From: Ganoderma boninense
Lineage: Eukaryota; Basidiomycota; Agaricomycetes; Polyporales; Polyporaceae
Direction: 5' to 3'
Assembly: GCA_002900995.3 (NCBI GenBank)
Contig: CM035305.1
Location: 2,588,467 to 2,652,466 of the forward strand
DNA length: 64,000 bases
Each line of letters starts with the position of its first letter. The stretch's first letter is position 1. The position numbers were made by a program, and so were the translations under genes. The notes beneath the pieces were generated by a model. It was given only the letters and a program-made list of their open reading frames with translations. It made no database searches and was not told the origin of the DNA. Of the stretch, positions 1 to 10,839 are shown piece by piece.

Positions 1-1025
1 CGGGCGATGCGATCTTGGGCTTGCTGCGAAGGGCTGGCGATGGGGGTTCGGGGGGACGAGGGAGAGTGGGAGCTCGAGTCGGACTGGGGCGCTGGTGATG
101 GAGGGAGGCTGAGGGCTGAGGCGAAGGGGACGCATCTGGGGCACACGTCAGGAAGAGGGCGCGGCCAGAAAAGAAAGGTTCGATGAAGAGAGAGGCCCAT
201 GTCCACGCGCACCGTGCTTCTCGTCCCATCACGCACCTACCCAATCAGCCCATCAGACTCACAGAGTCAATGGCCTCTGTGGCGTTAGCGGGGTGGGGTG
301 GCATGTACTAATGCTCCCTGTCGTGCGACGCCGAGGCATGGAACCCCGTCGTCGACGCGGGCGACGCGGAGTGTAGTCGGCTCGCGGGCTGGGATGATTA
401 GCGAGGCGTTGGTGCTGGAGCAGGAGCGATCGCGGTGGCCGTCCGGGGCAGCTGCCCGATCGGCGCAGGCGCAGGCGGAGACGCGAACAACACAGCCAGC
501 GTGGATGCCGATGCGGGAGCCAGGGAATCGAAGAGCCGTCAGAGCGCAGGCGGAGTAACAGAGAAGAGTCTAACCAGCCGGAGGCCGACGGGCCACTCGC
601 CGTTAATTTTCACAAGTCGAAATCGAAACCCGCGTTGAAACGCACGCGGGTGCTGTATCGGGCAGGAATAGGCCCCGAAAAGGGAGGAAGCGCGGATTGC
701 GGGACCGATATGGGCACGAAAATAATGGGGAAAATAAAGGGAGGGGAGCGCCGGCGACCGAATGGGCGAGGATTCTGTTTCTCGTCCTCAGCCTCGTCCA
801 GTCCTCGTCCAAGGCCACTGCACGTCCCGGCGCTCGCCGTCCGCTCTGCTCTGCTCTCCTTGCCATCCTCTTCCCTCCTCCCCCGTCGCTCTCTTCCCCC
901 TCCCCGCCCCCGCACCCAGCCCCTATCTTTATTCCCGCCCCATGCGCCATTGACTCCCGAGCCCTGCTCCTACGTTCGCGACTCCTCGGGCGATGCAACT
1001 CACATCCATATCATGTATACAAACC
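1..1025. other. Left flank without a supportable gene
   Basis: The first kilobase is GC-rich. Several open frames cross it, but none shows a recognisable protein family or a coherent exon chain. The minus strand of roughly 1-220 could be the 5' end or leader of a gene lying off the left edge, but nothing confirms this. The stretch from about 840 to 1010 is pyrimidine-rich on the plus strand, as is common just upstream of fungal start codons, and probably belongs to the promoter and leader of the kinase gene that follows. Confidence 0.4.
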
Positions 1026-4000
1026 ATGTCCACCAAGGCCATAATCCCCACGTCCACCAACTCCCGTGCCCGCCACACATGCCAAACGGCCACCCCACCC
1101 CTCCCATCCCCCAAACCAACCACACCCCCCTCCGCCCCACCGCGCTCAAGCGCCGACCGCGAAGGAGCGCATCGCGGTTCAGGCCATCCCCTCGGTCACC
1201 GTGCAGGGCAACGAACTTGTCGTCGGCGACTCCAGAAGCAGTCAGTCTCACCTCTCTCCTTCTCCTGTCGTCCTCGGCTGCCCCAATGGTAGGTCTCCTG
1301 CTCACTCTCCGTCTGTTCCCCTTTTCCAGGCTCCACGCGATCATATACGCCGCTCAAGTTGGTCGGAGATGGATCCTTTGGCACGGTCTGGCTCTGCGAT
1401 TGGCATGGGACGCTACCGCCCAATACACCCTTGTCTGCCATGCAGTGCGGTCCTGGGGCGAGGCCCGAATATGCGAGCAAGAGGCTGGTTGCCGTCAAGA
1501 GGATGAAGAAGCAGTGGGAAGGCGGTTGGGACGAGTGCAAGAAGCTCAAAGAGCTTGAGGTGCGTCCTTGTCCCCTCTCTGACAAGCCCACCTCTTCATA
1601 TGTCAGTTTATCACAGTCGCTTCGCGCGATCCCCTACCATCCGAACATCATCCCGCTCTACGACTTCTTTCTCCTCCCCGACACCAAGGAGCTCTACTTC
1701 GTTTTCGAGTCTATGGAGGGCAACTTGTACCAACTCATCAAGACCCGCAAAGGTAAACCTTTAGCTGGTGGCTTGGTCTCCTCTATCTTTGGCCAAGTCG
1801 TGCGGGGCCTCCACCACATACACGAGTCGGGTTACTTTCATCGCGACATGAAGCCGGAGAACCTTCTTGTCACCACCACGGGCTTGTACGACTACCGACC
1901 TGTCTCACCACACGCATCTCCAGACGCCCCTCCCGAGAGCGACGTCGTCGTCATCATTAAGCTTGCTGACTTTGGCCTGGCGAGGGAGACCAAGAGCAAA
2001 CCCCCTTACACCGAGTATGTGTCGACGCGGTGGTACCGTGCCCCAGAGGTTCTGCTCAAAAGCCGGGACTACTCCAACCCTGTGGACATGTGGGCACTTG
2101 GAACTATCATGGCGGAGCTGGTCAACCTGCGACCATTGTTCCCTGGTCAAGGAGAGGTCGATCAGGTGGCGAGAATATGTGAACTGTTAGGCGACCCATG
2201 CAGAGACTACGGCTATGATGCGAGAGGGAAGCCTGTCGGTGGGGGTAAATGGTCTCGAGGGATCAAGATGGCGCGACAAGTAGGGTTTTCGTTTCCAGAG
2301 GTGCGCATACATGGTTGGCATAACTGTTTCCCCGAACCATCTGACTTGGTATACCATTTAGATCCCTCCTAGGGACATCTATTCCCTCTTCGATCACTCC
2401 GTCCCGATCAAGCTTGTCGAGTGCATAGCAGATCTTCTCAAGTACGACCCTGAACTGCGCTTAACGAGCAAACAATGTCTTGAGCATCCATACCTCATCG
2501 AGACGGCGCCCCTCAACAACCCGCCCGGCCCTCCTGGATCTCTACCGACCGCGGTTACCAACGGACATGCCGTATCCGCCCGGACCTCGCATCGGAATGG
2601 CGCATCTCCGGCGCGGTCGTTACCCTCCGTTACCCCTCGCAGCATCCCGCCGTCTCATTCTCACCACTCCGTTCCAGGCAAGCCCGAGTTCGAAGAACAG
2701 CCACCTGCAGCCACTGTACAGATACCAGACGCCTCTGCGTCTCACCGCACACCTTTCTACGACGCTCCTCAGTCACGGACGCAACTTTCCGATCCTGACA
2801 GAACTTCTCCTTACCCCCCAGACATCGTACATGTACAGTTACCCAACGGCTCGTATCCGGTGCGGTCTCGTACACCTTCGGAGCAGTCGCATGGATGGCC
2901 TTCCTACGCGTCGGACTCGCAGGGACCTTGGGATCCTATGGAGATCTCACCACATGTCGACATTCCTCCAGATGGCTTTCCCCGGTCGGTCGATGTCCAG
3001 ACTTCCCCCATGCTCAAGGAAGACTTCGCAAGGCCGCAGTCAGTTCACGATATCTCGAACGGCAACATCCAAGAGGTCACGGCGCATCAGCCCTCCAAGG
3101 GTCGTGAACGCTCAGGTATCTTCAAGAAGCCAAGCAAATGGGGTATTTCGAACATGTTTGGCCACGGCGACAAAGGCGCACAACCCCCTCTTCCACCCTT
3201 GCCAGAACATCCACATCCTGTTAGCTCAGCTAGTTCAACACCGTCACTCAAGCGCACACAGTCCTCCAGCACGGACAGTCGTTCACTCTCTGAGCTGTCC
3301 CCAATACAAGAAATCCCTCCTCGTATCGTCGACCCCAAGCAGCGGAAAAAGGAGGCCGAGCGAATACGGAGGGAGTCGGAGAAACAGCGACGTCTACTTG
3401 CGGAGAAGATGCAGAAAGAGCAGGCGCGTGCCGTCCTGGAGAAGAGCAAGCGTTTCCGCGACCCTTCAGCATCACTGGACTTCGAGTGGCGCAGTAGTTT
3501 CGCTATGATGCACGCCGGACCCAACAACCAGCGACCAAATGGCAAGCAGCCTGCGGCTGCCGGACCCATTCGACAGACACAGAGCCATGGTGTCTCCTCC
3601 ATTGACGCGGCCGGAGGCAGTTTCGTCAACCCTCCTGTCGAATCACATCCACGGGGCGACTGGCGTGGTCGTGATGAACGGCTACCAAAGGCTCGTCGAA
3701 GAGACTTCGATGACGATCACTCCATGTCATCGACAGACATGCCAAGTGGCGTGTCTGTGATCTCGTTCGCAACGGTCGACAGTGACCCCGGTCCGCCACG
3801 GTTACGAAATCGACCAAGCGCTCTGGGTATCAGCCGGATGACATCCATGTCGTCGTTGGGCACGCTGTCCGACGAGTTCTCACCTCGTGGCCGCTCGTCG
3901 ACGTCGCTGGCGATGGAGCAGCAGTTCGCGAACGACTTCCATCTGCGCGCGTCCGTGGACTCCTCGTCTATCTCAGACGGAGGGTCACCGGCTGCGCCTC

Positions 4001-4456
4001 CGATGCATATGCTCTCGCTATCCTCGCCGATCCCGTGGTCGCGCGAAAACGGGAGCAATTCCACTGTGGACAATGCTGGAGGGCGATCACCAGTAGAAGG
4101 GGAGCGCCCAACAATCGTCATTCCCCCACAACCGACCTACCCAGTAGGGTTCCAGCTCTCAGGGCCAATAAGTCCGTACGAGACGAAAGGAAATGGGAGT
4201 TATCCGTCCAGTCCTGGCATTGCGCCCAAGTCTGCGATCAATCCCATATTCAAAGTGGTGAGTTCTTCCGTCGTGCGGTACATATACGAGCGCTGAATGT
4301 ACGTATTTCCTATAGCCGCCGTTATCTTCACTTCAAACGCGACCAGGGTCCTTACCTCCTTTCTCACAACTTGAGGCTGTCGCGGAGGGCGAGTATCCCC
4401 CATTATCACCTATGTCCTTCACATCGCCGGAGGACATCGGCAACGACTTCGGCTGA
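1026..4456 (+). CDS. IME2: Ime2/RCK-type serine/threonine protein kinase
   Basis: Predicted CMGC kinase of the RCK/MAK/Ime2 group, related to fungal meiosis and morphogenesis kinases (Ime2, Ustilago Crk1). The catalytic domain shows the glycine loop GDGSFGTV (about 1365), VAVKRMKK, the catalytic loop HRDMKPEN (about 1840), DFGLA, a TEY activation-loop motif followed by STRWYRAPE (about 2010), and DMWALG. Introns read as 1560-1616, 2301-2361 and 4258-4315; the last exon ends in TGA at 4454-4456. The tail of about 600 residues is low-complexity, rich in Ser/Pro, with a short basic-acidic helix near 3340-3440. The N-terminus is uncertain: ATG 1026 fits if an intron at about 1066-1150 joins it to the conserved stretch IPSVTVQGNELVVGD, with a second intron from 1241 (or 1289) to 1329. 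The family call is firm; a role in meiosis or filament growth is inferred. Confidence 0.9.
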
Positions 4457-6477
4457 CCCATGGGTCTGCTGTTTTCCATCCCTTCCTGTGCATCGCCTCG
4501 CCCTCCGTCATGATGCTGCCGTTGTACATCCTCCTAGGCCTCCTGTCGCATATCACGCTCATTCTTGCTTCGTATTTAACGGCTCACTCGTGCTCGCATC
4601 TTCCGTCATTGGCTCTGCAAGTGTTCCTGCTTCCCGCGCACTCCACCCGCATCGGCTTGTCTATTCCCCGCTGTAATCCGCACCATAGTTCTCGGCCATC
4701 AATATTCCCATCTGCTCTCCACGTCCATGTCGTTCACAATGTCCTCCCTCCCTCATCGGCACATCCACATCCTTCGTCTTCGTTTGCATCCCTGGCTTTC
4801 CACTTCTGAACTTATCACTTGCACTCGTCGCTCGTCACTCATTCGGACTCGGTTGTATGTGCACAGTTCACACGTTCATCTTCCTTTCGCCACCTTTTAG
4901 GGACGCATCCGCACCCGCGCACGGCGGAAGACGGCGGCGCTGGCACGTCCCCCCCACACTCGCTTGACACTTGTATCTTTCTCTCTCCTGTCCTCCAGAC
5001 CTCACCTCACCCCATATCACCCACCTCCCGCGCTCTTATTTTCGCTTTCCGGGTACCCGTACACTACAATTGCTACTATTCGACGACGCGCGCGCGCCTG
5101 AGGCAGCGCGCCGTGGCGTTTTGCCGCGCGCATCGCATTACCCCCCGTCTCGAGCTCGTATTCCCCTCCATCCGAGCGCGGGTTATCATTTATCATACAT
5201 AGACTACATCTCATGTGTATTTGTACAGTACTCGAGGTGGTCAAACCAAGAAAAGGACTCAAAACAGCAAACAGCAGCAGCACTTCTTCTCCCCGCGTGC
5301 CATGTCAGCAGCCAGGTCATTCAGACTCTCAACGCGAACATGAGCGTGAGCGCCGCTTGGCGTGCGAGCTCGCGAGCTTAGAGGGGGCGCGGGGGGACCC
5401 GCAGCGGGGACGCCGGTTAGGTGTCAGCATTCGCAGGTTCTCAATGGCAGCGAAGGCGGCGCGCAGAAGCGTCCGGGAGAAGAGTTCTAAATCGTGCGTG
5501 GCCATGGGGCGAGCTGGAGCGGTCGAGGGCTGGTCCCGCACATGCACGCGGGCGGTCGGCGCGCGGCGGCCGTTTGTGCGCACGGCCAACGGCCAATTGC
5601 CATGATAGACTCAAACTGGGACTTCGAAACCTCACTCTGCGGTCGGCGGCGTGGACGTGGACCGCGGACGACACAATGATGAACGCACGTCACGAATTCG
5701 CCGCGGCTTGGGCCATGGCTGCAAGCGTAAGGTGGCTCGTTGCGGACGACGATAAAGGAGGCCGCATCGATGAACGGGGCTTCTGTCCGACGGGCTGTAC
5801 GAAACGTGAAGGGGTTCAACGGCATCCGCTGGTGGGCGACAGACACAGTCCTGGGAGGCCGACGTCAATGAAGGCCTTGCGAGCGTTCGAGATCCTCTGC
5901 CGAAACGCTGCCCCTTCGGACAGTACATCATGGCGATCTGCCTATCCGCCGCAAGCAGAGGGCGAATTGCGAGCGGGGAGGCAGCACTGGGTGGGCGATC
6001 GTGGGTTGACCGGCGGGAGTATGAGATCCGAATGCTAACCTTGATTGCGACACGGAACTGACGGCCTTCGACCCCGACGCCCGCATGCAGACGTGTGGGT
6101 ACAGCGTGCCATATCTGCAGCAGGACCGGGACTCCAGACAGGGGAGTGCATGGCGTTGCACGTCGCGGCAAGACCGAGTTTTTGGAGAAGCAGGTGGTTC
6201 TGATTCGGGATTCGCGACAGGGGCCGCTGGACGAGCACGGAGGAACGCCGCTAGGCTGGGCGCGCTGGAGAGCCGATCTCGTACAAGGACCACGATCGGC
6301 CGGCTTCACACGCGAAACAGTCGGGATACGTGAAGAACGATCAGTCGGACTCGGGATTTGGACAAACAAGGGGTGAGTGAGTGAATAGGAGCGCGGCTGT
6401 AGAGTGGTTGTAGAGACGATGCATTTGTCCACTGAACTGGAGATATTAGACAATTGAACATGAACGTGGAGCGGCAT
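4457..6477. other. 2-kb intergenic stretch, no supportable gene
   Basis: This lies between the kinase stop and the NDUFS6 stop, so it should hold two 3' UTRs. It begins pyrimidine-rich (4460-5060) and becomes strongly GC-rich. Long open frames occur on both strands, for example 5421-6038 plus and 5632-6477 minus, but their translations are rich in Arg, Pro and Ser, lack any known motif and have no linked splice structure, as expected of chance frames in GC-rich DNA. A non-coding RNA cannot be excluded. Confidence 0.4.
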
Positions 6478-7127
6478 CTAATGGTGGTGTGGTGCCTGCT
6501 CGAAGCGGAGGCCGCTGGAAAGAAATGAAGAGTCAGCGACGCATGGAGAGCCAAAGGGCGGCAAGGAGCGCACCAGTAGCTGTGGATTGGGAAGTGACGC
6601 AAGGGAGCAGGAAGCGATTAAGCTCTGAATTGGTGGAGAAGGGTGCTGAACGGAAACATACCCGCACGCCCGAGGACCTGGCTTGTCCTGTTACAGAAGA
6701 TATTGAACGTGGTGGTGATGGATGCATGAGCCAAAGAGACTTACCAAGTTGATGAAGATCTTGGGGTGGCCGAGAGGGCCTCCTCCTGAACCAAGAATGA
6801 AGAAGCGCCGATAAGAGAGATGTGGAAGGACGTACCACCGTCGCAAACGGCCTTGCGGCCATGGACAACACGGATAGGCTCCTTGTTGATCATCTCCATG
6901 GCGCTGAGGGGGCTAGGCTGGAGCTCCATGATAGTCTGCTCGAAACGTGGGCTGGAGTGCTGCTGGGGGCGGGGCCGCTGACTGGTCGACCATGTGTTGG
7001 CAAAATTGGGCGACTGGGGGACGGCAGTAGCAGGAGTTGTGGCTTCGTGAGCAGGGACAGGCGTGGAGGAAGATGAGAGGCGGGTGAGGGGACGAGCGAG
7101 CCCTTGGAGGGCGCGGCGAGCAAGCAT
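6478..7127 (-). CDS. NDUFS6: Mitochondrial complex I 13-kDa Fe-S subunit (NDUFS6)
   Basis: Accessory subunit of NADH:ubiquinone oxidoreductase in the peripheral arm, about 133 residues. ATG is the complement of 7125-7127. The start MLARRALQGLARPLTRLSSS is an Arg/Ser-rich mitochondrial presequence. The conserved core reads IRVVHGRKAVCDGG, GPLGHPKIFINLDKPG and CGYCGLRFE, with the His and Cys residues expected of the zf-CHCC zinc-binding fold, then a short His-rich end and TAG at 6478-6480. Five exons are needed: 6836-7127, 6745-6785, 6662-6687, 6574-6579 and 6478-6514. The fourth exon is only 6 nt and supplies the bases that join Gly, Tyr and the next Cys of CGYCG. Introns are 50, 57, 82 and 59 nt. 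The gene is transcribed away from HSP104 and shares its promoter region. Confidence 0.93.
6574..6579 (-). other. NDUFS6: 6-nt internal microexon of NDUFS6
   Basis: On the minus strand the sequence CTACTG is flanked by CCACAG upstream and GTGCGC downstream. The preceding exon ends ...TGC GG and the next begins C GGC CTC CGC, so only inclusion of these six bases gives Cys-Gly-Tyr-Cys-Gly-Leu-Arg, the invariant zinc-binding motif of the family. The neighbouring introns are 82 and 59 nt. Confidence 0.85.
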
Positions 7128-7474
7128 GGCGGTCGACGCAGAGTTGGGCGGGACCCGATTTGGAAGGCAGGTCGGGTGGGCAGGGGGCGTGGGAATAATG
7201 GCCGGCAGGGACCGGGGGAGGGCTGGGCCGGTGGGCGGGCGGTGGTGATTGGCAGGTGACGTCACGCGTAGACGGATTCTCGAGAGGCTGCAGTGCAATT
7301 GGCATGGACAGTCCTCGAACATTCGCCTCCCTTGGGGCGCGCTCGAGGCAGGTCCCCTCCCTTCCAGCTGTCCACAGACAGCCCTCACTACTGCATATAT
7401 GAACCCCCCAGTCCCAACTCTCATTTTCACAGCACCTACCCTCTAGATACCCCCCGTCCCATTCTCCTCCAACC
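7128..7474. promoter_or_regulatory. Shared divergent promoter of NDUFS6 and HSP104
   Basis: The 347 nt between the two start codons must carry both promoters. Visible elements: an inverted CCAAT box (ATTGG, 7248-7252), a perfect CRE palindrome TGACGTCA (7257-7264), a heat-shock-type element GAAcaTTC (7317-7324) with a weaker TTCtcGAG at 7277-7284, and a TATAT box at 7396-7400, about 75 nt upstream of the HSP104 ATG. The heat-shock element and TATA box fit stress induction of HSP104, the CCAAT/CRE pair could serve NDUFS6 or both. Factor identities are inferred from motif knowledge only. Confidence 0.6.
7257..7264. promoter_or_regulatory. CRE/ATF palindrome TGACGTCA
   Basis: This is a perfect eight-base ATF/CREB palindrome. 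It lies 130 nt upstream of the NDUFS6 ATG and 210 nt upstream of the HSP104 ATG, four bases from an inverted CCAAT box. bZIP factors of the ATF/CREB class bind this site in fungi. Confidence 0.6.
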
Positions 7475-10400
7475 ATGAACAACCTCAACTTCACCGACAA
7501 GACTCAGGAGTCCCTCCAAGCAGCCATTCAGCTCGCAAAGGACTATGCAAATGCACAAGGTAACTCGCGGCACTATCTGCCAAATATCTCACAGTATTGA
7601 CCTTGATTTCTTCAGTCCATCCCGCACACATCGCCTTCGCCCTCCTCAACGAGGCCCAGGGTGATGCAACAGGGGCATCTTCCCCTTCCCATTCTCTCTT
7701 CAGTTCGGTTATTGACAAAGCCGGCGGAGATTCCGTAAGTAGATCATTTTATTTTTGACTCTCGAGACACGAAGCTAACGTCCGCTCCAGACAACAGTTC
7801 GGAGAGGCATCCAAAAACTCATCGTCCGGCTGCCCACTCAGTCACCACCACCCGATGAGACCTCTCTCAGCTCGGGCGCTGCCAAGGTCATTCGCGAAGC
7901 CGATTCGTTGAGGAAGAACATGCACGATTCCTATATCGCTCAGGATCACATCCTCCTCGCCCTCATCAAGGACTCTTCCATCGCGCCTGTTCTCAAAGAG
8001 GCAGGTCTCACCGAAAACGTCCTCAAGACCGCCATTGAGCAGATCCGGGGCAACCGCCGCGTAGACTCCAAAAACGCGGAGCAAGGCTTCGACGCCTTGA
8101 ACAAATATGCTACCGATCTCACCGCTCTCGCTGAGGAAGGAAAGCTCGATCCTGTCATTGGCCGCGATAACGAGATTCGTCGTGTCGTTCGTATCCTTTG
8201 CCGCAGGTAAGCCGACTCGAGATTGCTTCATTGTCTAAATAGTGTTTAATTACCGACCCACAGGACCAAGAACAATCCAATTCTCATTGGAGAGCCTGGT
8301 GTAGGGAAGTCTGCTATAGCCGAGGGCCTCGCACAGCGTATCGTCAACCGTGACGTGCCGGCTTCGCTCATCGCGCGACTCTACTCTCTCGATATGGGTG
8401 CGCTCATGGCGGGCGCCAAGTTCCGAGGCGAGTACGAGGAGCGTATCAAGTCCGTCCTGAACGAAGTCGAGAAGGCCTCGGAGGAAGGGACTGGCGTTAT
8501 CCTCTTCATCGACGAGTTCCATCTCATAATGGCCGGTGGAGGTGGAGGTGGCGGTGGCGGCATGGACGCGGCGAACCTCTTCAAACCCCTCCTTGCCCGC
8601 GGGAAGCTCCGCTGTATTGGTGCGACGACGCTCAAGGAGTACAGGACGTATGTCGAGAAGGACCCTGCTCTCGAACGACGATTCGCGCAGGTCGTCGTGA
8701 ACGAGCCCACCGTGCCGGAGACCATCTCCATTCTCCGTGGCATTCGAGAGAAGTACGAAGTCCACCACGGCGTGCGCATCCTCGACGGTGCCCTCATCTC
8801 GGCTGCGCAACTAGCCCACCGCTACCTCACTACACGACGACTTCCAGATTCTGCCATTGACTTGGTCGACGAGGCGTGCGCAAGGTTAGTTGTTTGTACT
8901 TCGAATTCTTCCACAGACGAACTAATTTCCGCTTGCAGTGTTCGCGTGACCCGCGAAACCGCCCCAGAGGCAATCGATCAGCTTCAACGCCGCAAACTCG
9001 AGCTTGAGGTTGAGATCCATGCCCTCGAGCGCGAGAAGGACGAGGCCTCGAAGGAGCGCCTCGTCAACGCCCGCAAGGCGATCGCCGACGTCGAGGATCA
9101 GCTGCGGCCGCTTCAAGCCGCCTACGAAGCTGAGAAGCAGCGCGGAGATGAGATCCAGAACGTCCGCCGCCGTATCGACGAGCTCAAGGCGAAGGCCGAT
9201 GAGGCAGAGCGCCGCTACGACCTCGCGACCGCCTCCGACCTCCGCTACTATGCTCTGCCTGACCTGCAGAATCGCCTCAAGGCGCTCGAGTCAAAGAAGG
9301 CCGAGGACGACGCAAGAGGCAACGATGACGGCGCGGACGACAGCGTAACCCCTGAGAAGATCGCGGAAATCGTCGCGCGGTGGACGAACATTCCGGTGAC
9401 TCGGCTCATGAGCACGGAGAAGGAGAAACTGCTGCGCATGGAGCGCATCCTGGCGGAGAATGTCGTCGGCCAGCCCGAGGCGGTGAAGGCGGTCGCGAAC
9501 GCGATTCGGCTGAGCCGCTCGGGCCTGCGCGACGCGAATAGGCCGATCGCGAGCTTCCTGTTCGCTGGACCATCTGGTACCGGCAAAACGCTGATGAGCA
9601 AGACGGTAAGTGGCCTTTCCGTCCTCTGAGTCTTAATTTGACGAAATTGTATGCTAATACGCGGTTCAACAGCTCGCGACGCTCCTCTTCGATTCGCCGG
9701 AAGCTATGATTCGTATCGACGGTTCTGAATACTCCGAGAAACACTCGATCGCCCGTCTCATCGGGTCGCCACCAGGTTACGTCGGCCACGACGAGGGCGG
9801 GCAGCTCACCGAGTATATCCGCCGCAAGCCGTATTCGATCGTGCTCATCGACGAGATCGAGAAGGCGTCGCGCGAGTTCTACCAGCTCTTCCTGCAGGTG
9901 CTCGACGACGGACGGCTCACGGACGGCCAGGGCCGCATCGTCGACTTCCGCAACACCGTCATCATCATGACGAGCAACCTCGGTGCGGCTTTCCTCAACG
10001 ACATGGGCGAAGGCCCCGTCAAGTCCGCTACCCGCGAACTCGTCATGGGCGCGATCCGCAACCACTTCCCGCCGGAGTTCATTAATCGTATCGATGAGAT
10101 CGTCATCTTCGTAAGTGTCCTTAGATATCTTTACGGCATGGGGGCTTGGACTAACACATCGTCACAGCGCACGCTCTCCCGCAACAACGTGCTCAAGATC
10201 GTCGACATCCGCCTGAAGGAGGTCCAGGACCGCCTTGCAGACCGTAAGATCAGGCTCGACCTCGACAATGCAGCGAAGAACTACTTGATGTCCATTGGGT
10301 ATTCACCCTCGTACGGCGCCAGGCCGCTCAACCGCGCGATCCAGCAGGAGCTCCTGAACCCGCTCTCCGTCATGATCCTGTCTGAGCGCGTGCGCGACGG

Positions 10401-10533
10401 CGAGCTCGTGAAGGTGCAGTTCGACGGGCCACACAACCGACTGTTCATCGTGCCGAACCACGAGGGCACGGGCGAGGCGATGGACGTGGATTATCTGGAC
10501 GACGACGATATCGAGATTGAGGAGATGGACTGA
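7475..10533 (+). CDS. HSP104: Hsp104/ClpB disaggregase
   Basis: AAA+ disaggregase that, with Hsp70/Hsp40, threads aggregated proteins through a hexamer pore and supports thermotolerance and prion propagation. Exons: 7475-7559, 7616-7734, 7791-8206, 8264-8884, 8939-9605, 9673-10110 and 10168-10533, giving about 903 residues (yeast Hsp104 has 908). In order: Clp N domain; NBD1 with Walker [10 protein letters not shown], pore loop [10 protein letters not shown] and Walker B ILFIDEFH; a Gly run (8536-8562); the coiled-coil middle domain (about 8980-9290); NBD2 with GPSGTGKT, pore loop [23 protein letters not shown] and arginine finger FINRIDEIV. The acidic C-terminus ends IEEMD, which may dock TPR co-chaperones. 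No presequence is visible, so the cytosolic/nuclear Hsp104 rather than mitochondrial Hsp78 is favoured. NBD1 shows KFRG and DEFH where KYRG and DEIH are usual. Confidence 0.96.
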
Positions 10534-10839
10534 AAAGGCCGCAAAGCGGCGAGGGATGGAATGTACAGTTAGAAAAGAAAAGGGAAAGATTGGACCTCTC
10601 TTCTCGGGGTTCTGGAAGGATCGGATCTACTCAGCGGATAGTTGACTTTCTGCATTGCACTGTATCACTAGAGAGCACCCTGTCACTGTATGATAGCAAT
10701 TGCTTCTTATTTCCTTCTTCTGCGTCTCAGCCCTCGCAAGACTTCCGCAGCAAGTTCTGCGGTGGTTGGATGCTGTCATTCATGGATCTCCAACATTCGA
10801 GGGCGACGATACCCGCAGGTGCCGTCCTTCTTCTCATTC
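10534..10839. other. Convergent 3' region
   Basis: These 306 nt lie tail-to-tail between the HSP104 stop and the stop of the first orphan paralog. They should contain both 3' UTRs and poly(A) sites. I see no gene or distinctive element. Confidence 0.5.

Noticed and set aside
635..1558. 307-residue plus-strand open frame over the kinase 5' end
   Set aside because: It overlaps the kinase exons in another frame; the kinase frame has unmistakable catalytic motifs.
2480..3508. 342-residue plus-strand frame
   Set aside because: Shadow of the kinase C-terminal exon, which reads continuously in another frame to 4257.
5632..6477. 281-residue open frame on the minus strand between kinase and NDUFS6
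   Set aside because: GC-rich chance frame; the translation is low-complexity Arg/Ser/Pro with no motif and no splice partners.
8536..8562. GGTGGAGGTGG-type repeat
   Set aside because: It is coding sequence for the Gly run after the Hsp104 NBD1 Walker B, not a separate repeat element.
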